A DNA stretch of 64,000 nt from JACKBK01 sp963707275 (lineage in GTDB: Bacteria; Chloroflexota; Anaerolineae; JAAEKA01). This document shows, one piece after another, positions 9,778 to 19,650 of the stretch (positions are counted from its first letter, which is position 1; each line of letters opens with the position of its first letter). The DNA lies in assembly GCA_963707275.1 (NCBI GenBank), contig CAVPPH010000011.1:62001-126000 (forward strand), given 5' to 3'. The position numbers and the translations under genes are program-made. A model generated the notes under the pieces. It worked only from the letters and a program-made list of their open reading frames with translations, was not told where the DNA came from and did no database searches.

Positions 9778-10479
9778 CTAAAGATCCACCTCGTGCGAGC
9801 CTGTGATCAACAGCACCTTGTTGTTCTGGTTGAGCTGGCGCAATTCGTCAAGAAGCGACTGGGCGCTGGCATCTTTCTTCAATTCAACGCCGTAGACCAA
9901 CTCGGTCAACATGCCGGCCTGGACAGTCTCCAGACCCATCAGGTCCACGCGAACCAGATAGCGGTCGAACACGGCATCGAACAGTCGCTCGTAGGGGATA
10001 TCGGCAGGAATACGGATCTTGAGAATGTTGTCGCGGATCGTCTTGCCGAACATGTCTTCGCGAACCATCACCCATATCAGCAGCGAGATCAACACGGTGG
10101 AGACGATGGCAAGCAGGTAGAATCGTGTCCCGCAGGCCATGCCGATGGCCATCGCGAAGAAAATGAAGCCAACGTCGCGGGTCTCTTTCACCGCGTTGCG
10201 GAAGCGCACAATGGATAATGCGCCAACGAGCGTAAACGCGCGCGCGATGTTTGAGCCGATGATCAGCATGACGATCCCCACAACCATCGCCAGGATGATC
10301 AACGTCTGGACAAAGGTCTGGCTGTAAGACGAACCGTGATGCGTATTTTTGTAAGTCCAGGCAATAACCATGGATAGAGCAAAGCTGAGTGTGATAGTGA
10401 GAACCACATCCAGCGTCGTGAAGACCTGGGTTGTGTTCTCCAACGAACGCAATAGCGAGTTAAAGTCGATTACTTCCAT
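9778..10479 (-). CDS. DUF4956 membrane protein
   Basis: A 233-residue integral membrane protein. Several hydrophobic helices occupy residues ~20-130 (VVLTITLSFALSMVIAWTY, LIILAMVVGIVMLIIG, FYLLAIVSTVLISLLIWVMV), with the conserved segment FTLVGALSIVRFRN between them and a soluble C-terminal domain. DUF4956 proteins typically stand next to VTC-domain polyphosphate polymerases and CotH proteins, as here. The start codon lies inside the end of the VTC gene (10-bp overlap), indicating translational coupling. Function is unknown; a transport or scaffold role with the VTC partner is inference. Confidence 0.9.
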   Translation of the reverse strand: MEVIDFNSLLRSLENTTQVFTTLDVVLTITLSFALSMVIAWTYKNTHHGSSYSQTFVQTLIILAMVVGIVMLIIGSNIARAFTLVGALSIVRFRNAVKETRDVGFIFFAMAIGMACGTRFYLLAIVSTVLISLLIWVMVREDMFGKTIRDNILKIRIPADIPYERLFDAVFDRYLVRVDLMGLETVQAGMLTELVYGVELKKDASAQSLLDELRQLNQNNKVLLITGSHEVDL

Positions 10480-11285
10480 TGCTTTCCTTCCGAAGATTGT
10501 TGGATTGGCGCAGCTCGTACGAGCCTGGCTTCCGGCTGGGCGATAATACGCTGGCTGCGCAGAATGGCCTTGCTGGTCTCCAGAGCCGTGCAGTATTTGC
10601 TGATCCGTTGCAACACACAGTCGTGTTTGCCGAGGATTTCTGTCAGCCAGAGCGGCACACGATGATTGACCTTGACTTCCATGATGCAAAATGTGGGCGG
10701 CACAAAGTACTTGTCTTCGGTCCATCCCTGTGACAGCAATGACAGATCGTGGACTCGCCCTTTTAGTTCGGTGTCAAAGGTTATCCGGAGTCCGGGATCG
10801 AACTCGTCGCCGTCCAGAGCCACGCGTCGATAGCGCACAACGCAAGCCGGCCTTAGCTGCAGCGCGCTTGCCAGGTAGCACACCTCTTCAAGCACAACGC
10901 GGTCATCAGCAGAAAAAGCGTCGAACTGCTGATCCAGTTGCTGAAGCGACGTGGTCATTTGGTGCGGCAGTTGGACCCGCCGCTTCTCCAATGCCCGATT
11001 GAGCCGCTGCTTGATCTCCAGAAACACAAGCGTGTCGGGAGTTACCTGCCCTTCTCCGTACACCCGCACCCGTACCTTGCGGCGAAATTCGTGCCCTTCC
11101 AGCTTATCCCAGTACGCCTTGTAATCAGCGGTGTCGTAGTAGAGACTGGTGATCGCGTAGGCGCCCTGCTCGCCTGCGTAGGAATCGGACATCATGCGTC
11201 CTTCCAGAGCAGACGCCACCGCACGGGCCTGGTCGTAATGGAGCAGGTATTTCAACTCGTATCGTTTGATCGTCTTGAGGCGCAT
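10470..11285 (-). CDS. VTC-domain polyphosphate polymerase
   Basis: A 271-residue VTC-type catalytic domain of the triphosphate-tunnel fold. Visible motifs: KRYELKYLLHYDQA at the N terminus, SLYYDTADYKAYWDKLEGH, the basic strand RRKVRVRVYG, FLEIKQRLNRALEKRRVQL, and near the C terminus CIMEVKVNHRVPLWL. In yeast Vtc4 this fold makes polyphosphate from ATP. The bacterial homologues linked to DUF4956 and CotH are less well characterised, so the polymerase role is by homology. It is the middle gene of the three-gene minus-strand operon, with no strong ribosome site. Confidence 0.9.
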   Translation of the reverse strand: MRLKTIKRYELKYLLHYDQARAVASALEGRMMSDSYAGEQGAYAITSLYYDTADYKAYWDKLEGHEFRRKVRVRVYGEGQVTPDTLVFLEIKQRLNRALEKRRVQLPHQMTTSLQQLDQQFDAFSADDRVVLEEVCYLASALQLRPACVVRYRRVALDGDEFDPGLRITFDTELKGRVHDLSLLSQGWTEDKYFVPPTFCIMEVKVNHRVPLWLTEILGKHDCVLQRISKYCTALETSKAILRSQRIIAQPEARLVRAAPIQQSSEGKQWK

Positions 11286-11339
11286 TGAATTCGATTTGTG
11301 GCAAAAGCGAACCGTACATCGCCGACCACGATGCCTGCG

Positions 11340-14294
11340 TTACGGCAGCAGGTCGGCCGTCCCAGGCGTTCCGAAGATGTCGAGGCTGGCGCGCCAACTG
11401 CTCGGACGGTTCGGATCTGCATCCGGGCGCAGCAATTCCAGCGAATCGCCCTTGCCGTCGGCTGTCAGCGGCCAGCCAGCCTCGTCGTCGTAGGCCACCG
11501 ATGCCAGAATGGTGCCGTCGGCAGCGTACAGTGTGACCGTTTCGCCACCGTTGGACAGCGATCCTGCGTAGATGGCCCGGAGCGGCGCGGTCGGGTAACG
11601 CTCGCGATACGTCGCGAAATCTGGCGAGATCACAATGCTCTGGCCTGCGGGCAGCTTCACGAAGCGGTCGAAGCGCAGATCGATGCCCTCGAAATAGGCG
11701 CTCGCCAGGTCGATGTCGATTCCGCCGACGTTGGTCAACTCGAGAAACTCATAGGCGTCGCCGCCGACTGGATTGTACATCAGTTCGCTGATACGCAGGC
11801 CGCTCGGTTCGCCTGACTTTACGAAGTCGGCTTCATGCAACGCACTCCACGCGCCATCGACCATGACGCGAGCCTTGACCGGTGTGGTGGTGTTGATTTC
11901 TATCGGCCCTGAGTAGCGCACCGCGCTGGCGCTAAGGTCGCCGGTGACGGGGGAGCGCGGATCCGTGCCATCGGTGGTGAACCAGATCTCGCCAGCCGGT
12001 GCATCCATTGCCAGCGTGACCTGACCGTCGAAGGCGCCGCCGTCCTGGCTGAACACCGGGGGATCGAACGGCGGGTAATAGCTGGCCGTGCGCGCCTGGC
12101 CGATCAGCTTCGCCGAGTTGCCGCGCATTTGCGCTGCCACGTTGTCGCGTGCCTTGACCCAGTCATCCAGCGTCACCGGCGACTCCTGACGCACGTCGCC
12201 CCAGCGGGCCAATTCGGCCACGATCCCAGGCTCGATCTCGTCCATGATTGCATTCCAACGCGCCAGCGCCGCCTCGTCAGACAACGCCCCGCTGCCAGAC
12301 GTGAGCTTGAAGAACCGGTCGGCCAGCGTCGTGCGGAAATCGGGATTCTCCATCAAAGCCAGGAATATTGGTTTGATGATGTTCGGGTAGGCGGTATGGC
12401 CTACGTCGTCAACCCCGAGCCGAATCTTGGCGCCGTCTGTCCAGGTGGTCTCGCCGTCCCAGACGAAGAACAGGTTCTGCCCGGCCGGATAACTGGCATC
12501 GACGTACCAGTTGTTTTCGGGCCAGTCCTGGTTGCCGGCGAACCAGTTCACGATGAGATAGTCGCTGAACTGGACCGGATCGATGAATTCCAGCATCGTG
12601 GCATACGCCTCGGGATCTGCCAGGTTTCCCTGCGCAGCCAGATCGCGCATTACCTGGAACCGATCCAGTGAGCCGCTGATCGCGCCGCCCTGACTGACGC
12701 TCAGCCAGTCTTGCGCGCGGCCGCCAAAGTAGGATGCGGCAAAGTCCGCATCGGGCCGCTCGACCAGATTGTACAGTCCCCAGTAGTGGCCGTTCAAATA
12801 CAGATGAACGAACCGCCCGCTCGATCCGAAACCGAACGTATCGATCTGCGAACGGCGCAGCCATTCATCCCGACCATAGGTCGCCTCGGTTGGGGAGAAT
12901 TCAGCTGGATTGCCAGCAAAGGAGCGATCCGATCCTGCCCGCAGGACAACAGTCTCAAACGTCTCTACATTCGAGTCGGGAAAGAGTGGATAGGAGAGTT
13001 TGCTGGGACCGTACTCCTGGCGAAAGAAGAGACGAAACGAGTGCTTCGGCATGTATTCCCAGCGCCCCACCGCTCCCTGAATGCGCACGCCGCTGTTAAC
13101 CTGAAACCCGGGCTCCGCGCCGTCGGGAGAGATCAACTCCACCGAGACAGGCCGTTCCGACTCCCGGCCGCGCGCCTGCGGATCCTCAAAGTAGATGTCG
13201 AGGTTCGCCGGGTCGGTGACGAGCGACAGAGTTGGCAGCGACGTCAGGCTGTCGCGCACCATGCTGCCGTAGCGCGGATCGTTGACCACATCCGGGTCCA
13301 TCTCGTAGTCCGCGATGACCGGTGTACCGGCCTGGTAGCCGGCGAAATCGATCCGATGTGTTCCCCAGGTTGCCGGCATGTCCGGAATGTCCTTACCCTG
13401 CGCCACAACGTCCTCCGGGAAAATATAGCTGTGGGTCACAGGGGCGGAGGGGATATACCCTTCTTTGACAGCTACCGCTCGCAGCACAGTTGTCGAGTCG
13501 ATCTCGATCGGGCCGCTGTAGTCGAATCCGGCAGCTTCGCTGGGTTCGCTTCCGTCCAGCGTGTAGCGGATTGTAGCGCCAACGGTCTCAGTGTCAAGAG
13601 CAACCGTGATCGGTGACTGGTAAACTCCCCGCGCCGGGCTGGCTGACACCGGTTCGACCTCGCCGCGCCAGGCAACGCTCTCGTCGTTTGGCGCAGCTGG
13701 AGAAGGAGTATCCAGAAAACAATAGGCGCTGCCAGCTTCGCATATCCCGAAGCTCTTGCCGTCGATCTGTGGCGGATAGGACAGGATGTTGGCATCCAGG
13801 AAGCGGCGTGACGTGTTGTCGAACAGTCCGAGGTACCCGCCGTCCGCCGCCAGTTTGAAGTTCGCGTGCAAAGCAGGCTGTAGCGAAAGCGACTCGCCAT
13901 TGCTTATGTTGCCAGTGTGTGCAATTTCGACGCTATCCTGGCCGGCGGCCAGCACCAGTAGATACTCGCCCGGCGCAATATCCACATCGGGCAACGGCCA
14001 TTTGTTGGGAGCGTCAGGATTATCGGTCGCCGACCACCCCAGAAGATTGACCGTCCGGTTGCTTTGATTGTACAGCTCAAACCAGTCGATGGGCTGGCCA
14101 GTTTCATCGACGACAGGGTTATGCGCGCCCGCTATCATCTCGCTGATGACTACCGGGCTGCTCGCGGCGCGGCCAGAGACGCTTGGCAGGCCGAGTATCT
14201 GCGGAATGCTGGCGAACAGGAACAGCCCCAGAACAACCACGATCACGGTTGCCAGGACATGACCCGACCGACGACGCGCAGAAAACGAAGACAT
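11340..14294 (-). CDS. CotH kinase-family surface protein with lamin-tail and chitobiase-like domains
   Basis: 984 residues from ATG 14294. Order: N-terminal membrane helix (LATVIVVVLGLFLFASI), a lamin-tail domain (VISEMIAGAHNP, then DWFELYNQSNRTVNLLGW), a chitobiase/hexosaminidase C-terminal-type domain (ATIRYTLDGSEPSE), the CotH domain in the middle third (including WPENNWYVDA and FFVWDGETTW), a second chitobiase-like domain (IWFTTDGTDPRSP) and a terminal lamin-tail domain (LRISELMYNP, YEFLELTNVGG). CotH proteins are atypical secreted kinases. An upstream TTG at 14339 lacks a ribosome site. First gene of the CotH-VTC-DUF4956 operon. Confidence 0.9.
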   Translation of the reverse strand: MSSFSARRRSGHVLATVIVVVLGLFLFASIPQILGLPSVSGRAASSPVVISEMIAGAHNPVVDETGQPIDWFELYNQSNRTVNLLGWSATDNPDAPNKWPLPDVDIAPGEYLLVLAAGQDSVEIAHTGNISNGESLSLQPALHANFKLAADGGYLGLFDNTSRRFLDANILSYPPQIDGKSFGICEAGSAYCFLDTPSPAAPNDESVAWRGEVEPVSASPARGVYQSPITVALDTETVGATIRYTLDGSEPSEAAGFDYSGPIEIDSTTVLRAVAVKEGYIPSAPVTHSYIFPEDVVAQGKDIPDMPATWGTHRIDFAGYQAGTPVIADYEMDPDVVNDPRYGSMVRDSLTSLPTLSLVTDPANLDIYFEDPQARGRESERPVSVELISPDGAEPGFQVNSGVRIQGAVGRWEYMPKHSFRLFFRQEYGPSKLSYPLFPDSNVETFETVVLRAGSDRSFAGNPAEFSPTEATYGRDEWLRRSQIDTFGFGSSGRFVHLYLNGHYWGLYNLVERPDADFAASYFGGRAQDWLSVSQGGAISGSLDRFQVMRDLAAQGNLADPEAYATMLEFIDPVQFSDYLIVNWFAGNQDWPENNWYVDASYPAGQNLFFVWDGETTWTDGAKIRLGVDDVGHTAYPNIIKPIFLALMENPDFRTTLADRFFKLTSGSGALSDEAALARWNAIMDEIEPGIVAELARWGDVRQESPVTLDDWVKARDNVAAQMRGNSAKLIGQARTASYYPPFDPPVFSQDGGAFDGQVTLAMDAPAGEIWFTTDGTDPRSPVTGDLSASAVRYSGPIEINTTTPVKARVMVDGAWSALHEADFVKSGEPSGLRISELMYNPVGGDAYEFLELTNVGGIDIDLASAYFEGIDLRFDRFVKLPAGQSIVISPDFATYRERYPTAPLRAIYAGSLSNGGETVTLYAADGTILASVAYDDEAGWPLTADGKGDSLELLRPDADPNRPSSWRASLDIFGTPGTADLLP

Positions 14295-14523
14295 CGGAGT
14301 TGCTTCCCAAAGAACAAAAGTTGCCGCGCCAGGCAGCAACAGGAACAGTGAGCGGTATGTGCCTCACAAACCAACAATGCAGAGATGGTGTCCAGATACC
14401 TATTGGCAGTGCAGTCAATGCTAGTCTACACTGCTGTCCCTATCTTAGCACCACTCGCGCCTTGCGACAACTACAAAGCGAGCAGACCAGACCATGACAC
14501 CGCGGCCATGGACCAGTCCGCTC

Positions 14524-14582
14524 ACCCTCCCGGAGGCTGTGACATGGCATTTGCCGTTCAGCAGCCAAGCCTCCGGGAGGGT
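14524..14582 (-). terminator. Strong inverted repeat downstream of the 14603 lipoprotein gene
   Basis: Perfect 15-bp arms (ACCCTCCCGGAGGCT at 14524-14538 and its complement at 14568-14582) enclose a 29-nt loop. It lies 20 bp past the stop of the minus-strand lipoprotein gene. No U-tract follows. The rest of 14295-14523 holds no gene. Confidence 0.6.
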
Positions 14583-14602
14583 TCCCATTGACCTATCGTT
14601 GG

Positions 14603-15596
14603 TTACTGCGCAGTCGTTTTCGTACTGAGGGCCGCGGTAATCTGATCCTCGATGGCCTGCGCGTCCAGGTTGGGATTATTCTTCAGCGCGTCGCGGATGG
14701 CTGTCTCGACGGCTGTCACGTCACCGCCCTGCGCTTCGATGGCCTCCGCCAGGGATGCCCCGCCAGTGAGCGCTTCCTGCAAAGTTTCCAGCGGGATGCC
14801 GGTTGTCTCAGCCGCGACAGCCAGCCAGCGGAACACGTTGCGCTGCGCTTGCTCAGCCTGCAAGTCCGCCTCGGTGACGTCGCCGGTCTTGAGTTGCAAC
14901 GTGGTGATGAACTGGTTGAGCAGGCCGCGGGTCATGAACGTGGACACCTGGTCGCCGTTCTGCGCCATGCGCTCGGCGATGGCTGTGGCCTGCGCGGCCG
15001 GATCCAACTGGCCGCCGCCACCGAAACCACCACGGCCCGCCACCGCCGCCGGGACCATCGCCCGGCAACCCGCCGGGCCACCGCCGGGGAACCCGCCAGC
15101 CGGAAAACCGGCCGCGCCGTCACCGCTGCCGCGATCTGCCCAGCCCGCCCCGCAACAACTCCGGTCCCAGCGCCTCTAGCGTCGCGGCGATGTCGTCGCT
15201 GGTCAACTGCATAGCTGCGATGGCGGCGACCTGATCCGGCTGCATGGCGCCCTGAATCTGCCTTGCCAGTGCCTGTAGCTCGGCTTCAGCGGTCATGTCA
15301 CTGTTGCTGAGGCTCTGATACGCCTGCCACAGCGGCAGCAGCGTAGCCGCCTCGTCCGCGCTGACGGCCTTATCGCCATCCTCCAGCTTGATCGACCCGA
15401 GGATGAGCTGTGACGCTACTGGCAGTGCGTTTTGATAGTCTTCGTTCAGTTGCGTAGGGCTGCTGGCCGCGGCAACCGCCTGGCCAGCAGGCGCAGCCGC
15501 CGCGCTTGTCGTCTGCCCCGCATCCGCCGCCGCGCCGCATGCCGCCAGGGCAATCACTGAAATAGTTCCCAGGATGGTTACGAGAAATTTCTTCAC
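14603..15596 (-). CDS. Lipoprotein of unknown function with Gly-rich hinge, frameshifted
   Basis: The N-terminal half (lipobox ALAAC, then helical segments to about residue 150) and the C-terminal half (AQATAIAERMAQNGDQ onward) are in different frames. They are joined by a Gly/Pro-rich stretch (GAAGFPAGGFPGGGPAG). One base slip near 15140, within a G-rich run, makes a single protein of about 330 residues. No family is recognised. The C-terminal part is helical, with repeated ETLQEALTGGASLAEAIEAQ-like motifs recalling the TVDEL/TQEQAD proteins of this window. Predicted to be anchored outside the membrane. Confidence 0.65.
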
Positions 15597-15700
15597 AGAG
15601 CATAGTCTCCTTGTCTTAGTTTGTCCGGACGTAGCTGTTCAGCCTACAGGTTGTCGTCACGCTTCGCGCCGTGTAGGCGGGAATTCACACCTCACAGACC

Positions 15701-15730
15701 CGGATTCCCGCCTGCGCGAGAATGACGAGT
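15701..15730 (-). repeat. GTCATTCnCGCG...GGCGGGAATC-type repeat, copy 1
   Basis: Read on the minus strand it starts CGTCATTCTCGCGCAGGC and ends GGGAATCCG, with inverted ATTC and GAAT ends. A related copy lies at 33703-33731. GGCGGGAAT at 15676 forms a second inverted partner. The class is a common dispersed intergenic repeat in bacteria (recalled, not searched). Confidence 0.5.
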
Positions 15731-15756
15731 AGCGTTGTTAGGTCCAAACTTCCTGA

Positions 15757-15791
15757 GTCCGATTATTGATCACTGGTTACCGATTACCGTC
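15757..15791 (-). repeat. Low-complexity spacer directly after the permease stop
   Basis: On the minus strand, immediately after the stop codon, runs GACGGTAATCGGTAACCAG followed by TGATCAATAATCGG. It resembles the spacers after the stops at 5043 and 52628. Confidence 0.55.
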
Positions 15792-17057
15792 CTACTCGTG
15801 CCGCAGCGCCTCGATGGGATCGAGCTGCGCGGCCTTGTTGGCGGGGTAGAAACCGAAGAACACGCCGATGGCAGCCGCGGATGCGAAGGCCAGCACGATG
15901 GAACCGGGCACGATCACCGTCCGCATATCGCTGGTCGCGCCGAACAGAATGGCCCCGCCGACGCCGGCTGCTATGCCGATCAGACCTCCTACCAGGCTCA
16001 GCATCAGCGCCTCGGCCAGGAACTGCAGGCGGATGTCGTTGGGCGTAGCGCCGACCGACTGGCGGATGCCGATCTCGCGCGTGCGTTCGGTGACGCTGAC
16101 CAGCATGATGTTCATGATCCCGATGCCGCCGACGATCAGCGACACGCCGGCCACCCAGGCCAGCAGGTTGCGAAACGCGGCAGTGGTCGCGCCCTGGGTC
16201 TCGATGATGTCATCCTGGGTGCGGATGGTGAAGGGCAACTCATCGACTGAGAGATCCTTGGTAGTCGCCAGCTTCAGCTCGATCTGCTGCATGACCTCGT
16301 CGATGTTGACGCCGTTTTCGACCTGCGCGTAGATGAGCTGCACGCGGTTGCCGATGAAGCGGGCGAACTGGGAAGGCAGGAAGCGTTCGAACACCAGCGT
16401 AATCGGCACGTACAGCCGGGTGTCGAAATCGGTGTTGCCAACGACGCCCTTGTCCGCCGCCACGCCGATCACGGTCAGCTTGACGTCGCCGACGGTCACC
16501 GACTGCCCGACGGGATCGGCCTCGCCGAACAGCTCGCTGGCCAGGCCCGCGCCCAGCACCGCGACCTTGGTCTTGCGCTCCAGGTCGGTGTCGTTGAGGA
16601 ATCGCCCGGTCGCCAGCGGCACATCGCGCACCGACGGGTAGTCGGGCGTCGTGCCTACCAGTTGTACATCGTCGAGCGTCACGCCGTTGGCCTGGATAGT
16701 CTGGCCGGTGGGCATTTCCACCGCGGTGCCAGCCACGCCCGGCACGCTGGCCACCGAGGCCACATCGTCGTAGACCAGCGTGGTCGAGTTGTTTTCGCTG
16801 CCGGGACCGCCGCGGCCAAAGGATGCCTGGACAAACACCAGGTTTGCGCCCAGCCCTTCGATCTGCTCGGCGATGGTCGCTTCCGTGCCGGCGCTGATGG
16901 CGATCATGATGATCACCGCGGCGACGCCGATGATCACGCCCAGCATGGTCAGCAGCGAGCGAATCTTGTTGCGCAGGATGCCTTCCCAGGCGATGCGCAC
17001 GATCTCCAGCGGGTTGATCAGCCGCGAGCCATCGTCGAACTCGTCGTACGCTGTCAT
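15792..17057 (-). CDS. ABC transporter permease, MacB/FtsX type
   Basis: 421 residues. A first membrane helix near residues 35-55 (LLTMLGVIIGVAAVIIMIAI), a large extracytoplasmic MacB-PCD-like domain to about 285, then three C-terminal helices (VSLIVGGIGIMNIMLVSV, LSLVGGLIGIAAGVGGAILF, SIVLAFASAAAIGVFFGFY) with the signature MNIMLVSVTERTREIGIRQ. With the ATPase and adaptor upstream it forms a MacAB-like export system. ATG 17057 has no ribosome site. ATG 17106, preceded by GGGAG at good distance, opens in another frame, so the true start may be 17106 with a one-base slip near 17060. Confidence 0.92.
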   Translation of the reverse strand: MTAYDEFDDGSRLINPLEIVRIAWEGILRNKIRSLLTMLGVIIGVAAVIIMIAISAGTEATIAEQIEGLGANLVFVQASFGRGGPGSENNSTTLVYDDVASVASVPGVAGTAVEMPTGQTIQANGVTLDDVQLVGTTPDYPSVRDVPLATGRFLNDTDLERKTKVAVLGAGLASELFGEADPVGQSVTVGDVKLTVIGVAADKGVVGNTDFDTRLYVPITLVFERFLPSQFARFIGNRVQLIYAQVENGVNIDEVMQQIELKLATTKDLSVDELPFTIRTQDDIIETQGATTAAFRNLLAWVAGVSLIVGGIGIMNIMLVSVTERTREIGIRQSVGATPNDIRLQFLAEALMLSLVGGLIGIAAGVGGAILFGATSDMRTVIVPGSIVLAFASAAAIGVFFGFYPANKAAQLDPIEALRHE

Positions 17058-17127
17058 GCGGCGCGCTGCCGATGGCGGCGGTTGCCTGTTCCTGTGCTAC
17101 TGCCATTGTGCTACTCCCGGCTGTGAG

Positions 17128-17889
<762 letters not shown>

Positions 17890-19431
17890 TCAGTTCGTCG
17901 CCACGATGCCGGTGGTCACCACGTCGCCCTGGCTCAGCCCGCTGAGTATCTCGGCGTAGGTGAAGTCCATCAGGCCGACCTCGACCATCCGCAGCGCCGG
18001 CTCGCCGCTGACGGGATCGACGACGAAGACCGCATACTGGCCAGACGAGATCTCGCGCAGCGCCTCGACCGGTACCAGCAACGCCTGGCTGGCCCGGCCG
18101 CCGATCACTTCCACGGTGGCGTTCAGCCCGATAGGCAGGGTCTGCGGCTTGGCGAAGGATTCTTCATCCAGCAGCACCAGTGCGCGCACGGCCGTGACGC
18201 CGCTGTTGCTGGTCAACTGCGGATCGACACGGGTCACGTGACCGGTGAAGACCTGGTCGGGCAGGGCATCGAAGACAACCTCCGCTTCGTAGTCCGTGCC
18301 CACCTTGTCGAGGTCGGACTCGTCCACAAAGACCTCGACCAGCGGCTGTGCCAGGTCAGCCAGAGTAATGATGGCAGCCGTGCCGACCCGCTCGCCGACG
18401 CTGGCATCCACTGCAAGCACAGTTCCGGCAAATGGCGCCGTCAGCGCGGTGTCTGCCAGTGTCTGCTGGGCTGTTTCCAGCGAGCTTTTCGCCTGATCGA
18501 CCGTGATCTGCGCCAGCTCCAGATCGATGGCCGACGAACCTTCCAGCAGCGCGTCAAGTTGCGCCTGGGCCTGATCGACCGACGCCTGCGCGGCGGCAAC
18601 GGACTGCGCGGTCGATCCTTCGCGCAGCGTGTCGAGCGTCGCCTGCGCCTGAGACACACTGGCGCGCGCCGCGGTGACATCCGCGTCGGAGGCGCCCTTC
18701 AAGCTGGTGTCGTAGGCAGCCTTGGCCTTGTCGTAGGCCAGTGTCGCCTCCTGTAGCGCGGTCGCCTGCGGCAACTGGCCGACCTCGGGCCGCCACGACA
18801 CCTTGTCGTAGTCAGCCTGCGCCTGCTGGACTGTGATTGCTGCCAGTTCGAGATCAGCATTGGCTGACGCGATGTCTTCGGCCGAAGGGCCGTCCAGCAG
18901 GTCGGCCAGCTTCTGCTGCGCACTGAGCAGGCTTTGCTGGGCCGCGGTAATCTCCTGCGCGCCGGCCGGTGTCTGGCGGTCTTCCAGCGTGGATTGGGCC
19001 GCCGCCAGCGTAGCTTGCGCAGCCGCTAGCTCCGAGGTCGTGGGATCCTCCAGCAGCTTGTCCAGTTGCAGCTCAGCCTGGCGCAGGTTCAATTCGGCCT
19101 GCGTCACCTGACTTCGGGCGCTGGTGTCGTCCAAGCGGGCCAGCACATCACCGGCCGCGACTCGGTCACCCACACTCACCAACACCTGGGACAGCAAGCC
19201 GCCACTGGCAAAGCCGAGCGTCACCTCCTCGGCGGGGATCACCGCACCGGCGCCGGTAGCCGAAACCACCAGCTCACCGCGGCGTACGGTCGCTGTCTGC
19301 AGCGGTGTCTCCACCGGCTCCTGCGCCAGCGTCGCCTGGCTGCGATAGAAATACAGGCCGCCGGCAATCACTGCCGCGATCACCAGAACCAGGGCTAACC
19401 AGCGCCAAATTGATCTTTTTTTCTTCTTCAT
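17890..19431 (-). CDS. Periplasmic adaptor (MacA/HlyD family) of the export system
   Basis: 513 residues from ATG 19431, which has AAGGAAG four bases upstream. A membrane helix (WLALVLVIAAVIAGGLYFY) is followed by a biotinyl-lipoyl half (LLSQVLVSVGDRVAAGDVLA). A long coiled-coil hairpin rich in Ala and Gln then contains internal repeats of about 60 residues (the LDGPSAED, LKGASDAD, LREGSTAQ and LLEGSSAI boundaries). The second lipoyl half (APFAGTVLAVDASVGERVG) and beta-barrel and membrane-proximal domains complete it. It links the inner-membrane MacB-type pump to the exterior. First gene of the operon; a regulon box lies about 90 bp upstream. Confidence 0.92.
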   Translation of the reverse strand: MKKKKRSIWRWLALVLVIAAVIAGGLYFYRSQATLAQEPVETPLQTATVRRGELVVSATGAGAVIPAEEVTLGFASGGLLSQVLVSVGDRVAAGDVLARLDDTSARSQVTQAELNLRQAELQLDKLLEDPTTSELAAAQATLAAAQSTLEDRQTPAGAQEITAAQQSLLSAQQKLADLLDGPSAEDIASANADLELAAITVQQAQADYDKVSWRPEVGQLPQATALQEATLAYDKAKAAYDTSLKGASDADVTAARASVSQAQATLDTLREGSTAQSVAAAQASVDQAQAQLDALLEGSSAIDLELAQITVDQAKSSLETAQQTLADTALTAPFAGTVLAVDASVGERVGTAAIITLADLAQPLVEVFVDESDLDKVGTDYEAEVVFDALPDQVFTGHVTRVDPQLTSNSGVTAVRALVLLDEESFAKPQTLPIGLNATVEVIGGRASQALLVPVEALREISSGQYAVFVVDPVSGEPALRMVEVGLMDFTYAEILSGLSQGDVVTTGIVATN

Positions 19432-19518
19432 GGTTCTTCCTTGCCAACGTGTTGTTCGAGAAAAGCTGCGTCGAGGCATGGCCTGCCTGTTGCGCTGTCT
19501 GCGTGCATATACAGCATC

Positions 19519-19551
19519 AGAGTACCAGAGCAATGTTCAGAAAATGTGAAG
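19519..19551 (-). promoter_or_regulatory. Regulon box 2: tandem half-sites plus extended -10 (MacAB-like operon)
   Basis: On the minus strand, half-sites TTCACAT and TGAACAT separated by TTTC are followed by the extended -10 TGGTACTCT ending at 19519. Spacing is identical to the other three boxes. It lies 88 bp upstream of the adaptor start. Confidence 0.6.
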
Positions 19552-19587
19552 GCTGTATTGGCATTGTATTGGCTGCAAAGCAACACA

Positions 19588-19624
19588 AAACACCCGCTCG
19601 AACGATCTGTTCGGGCGGGTGTTT
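19588..19624 (-). terminator. Intrinsic terminator after the PD40 lipoprotein gene
   Basis: AAACACCCGC and GCGGGTGTTT pair with an additional inner CGAAC/GTTCG stem. On the minus strand the stem is followed by TTTTGTG. It closes the minus-strand operon running from 22484 to 19651. Confidence 0.8.
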
Positions 19625-19650
19625 GATGGTCTGATGGCAACGGGTTGAGG

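Noticed and set aside
16240..17106. Long open frame overlapping the permease on the same strand
   Set aside because: Its composition (Arg/Gly/His-rich, no motif) is that of a shadow of a high-GC gene; only its first codons may matter for the permease start.
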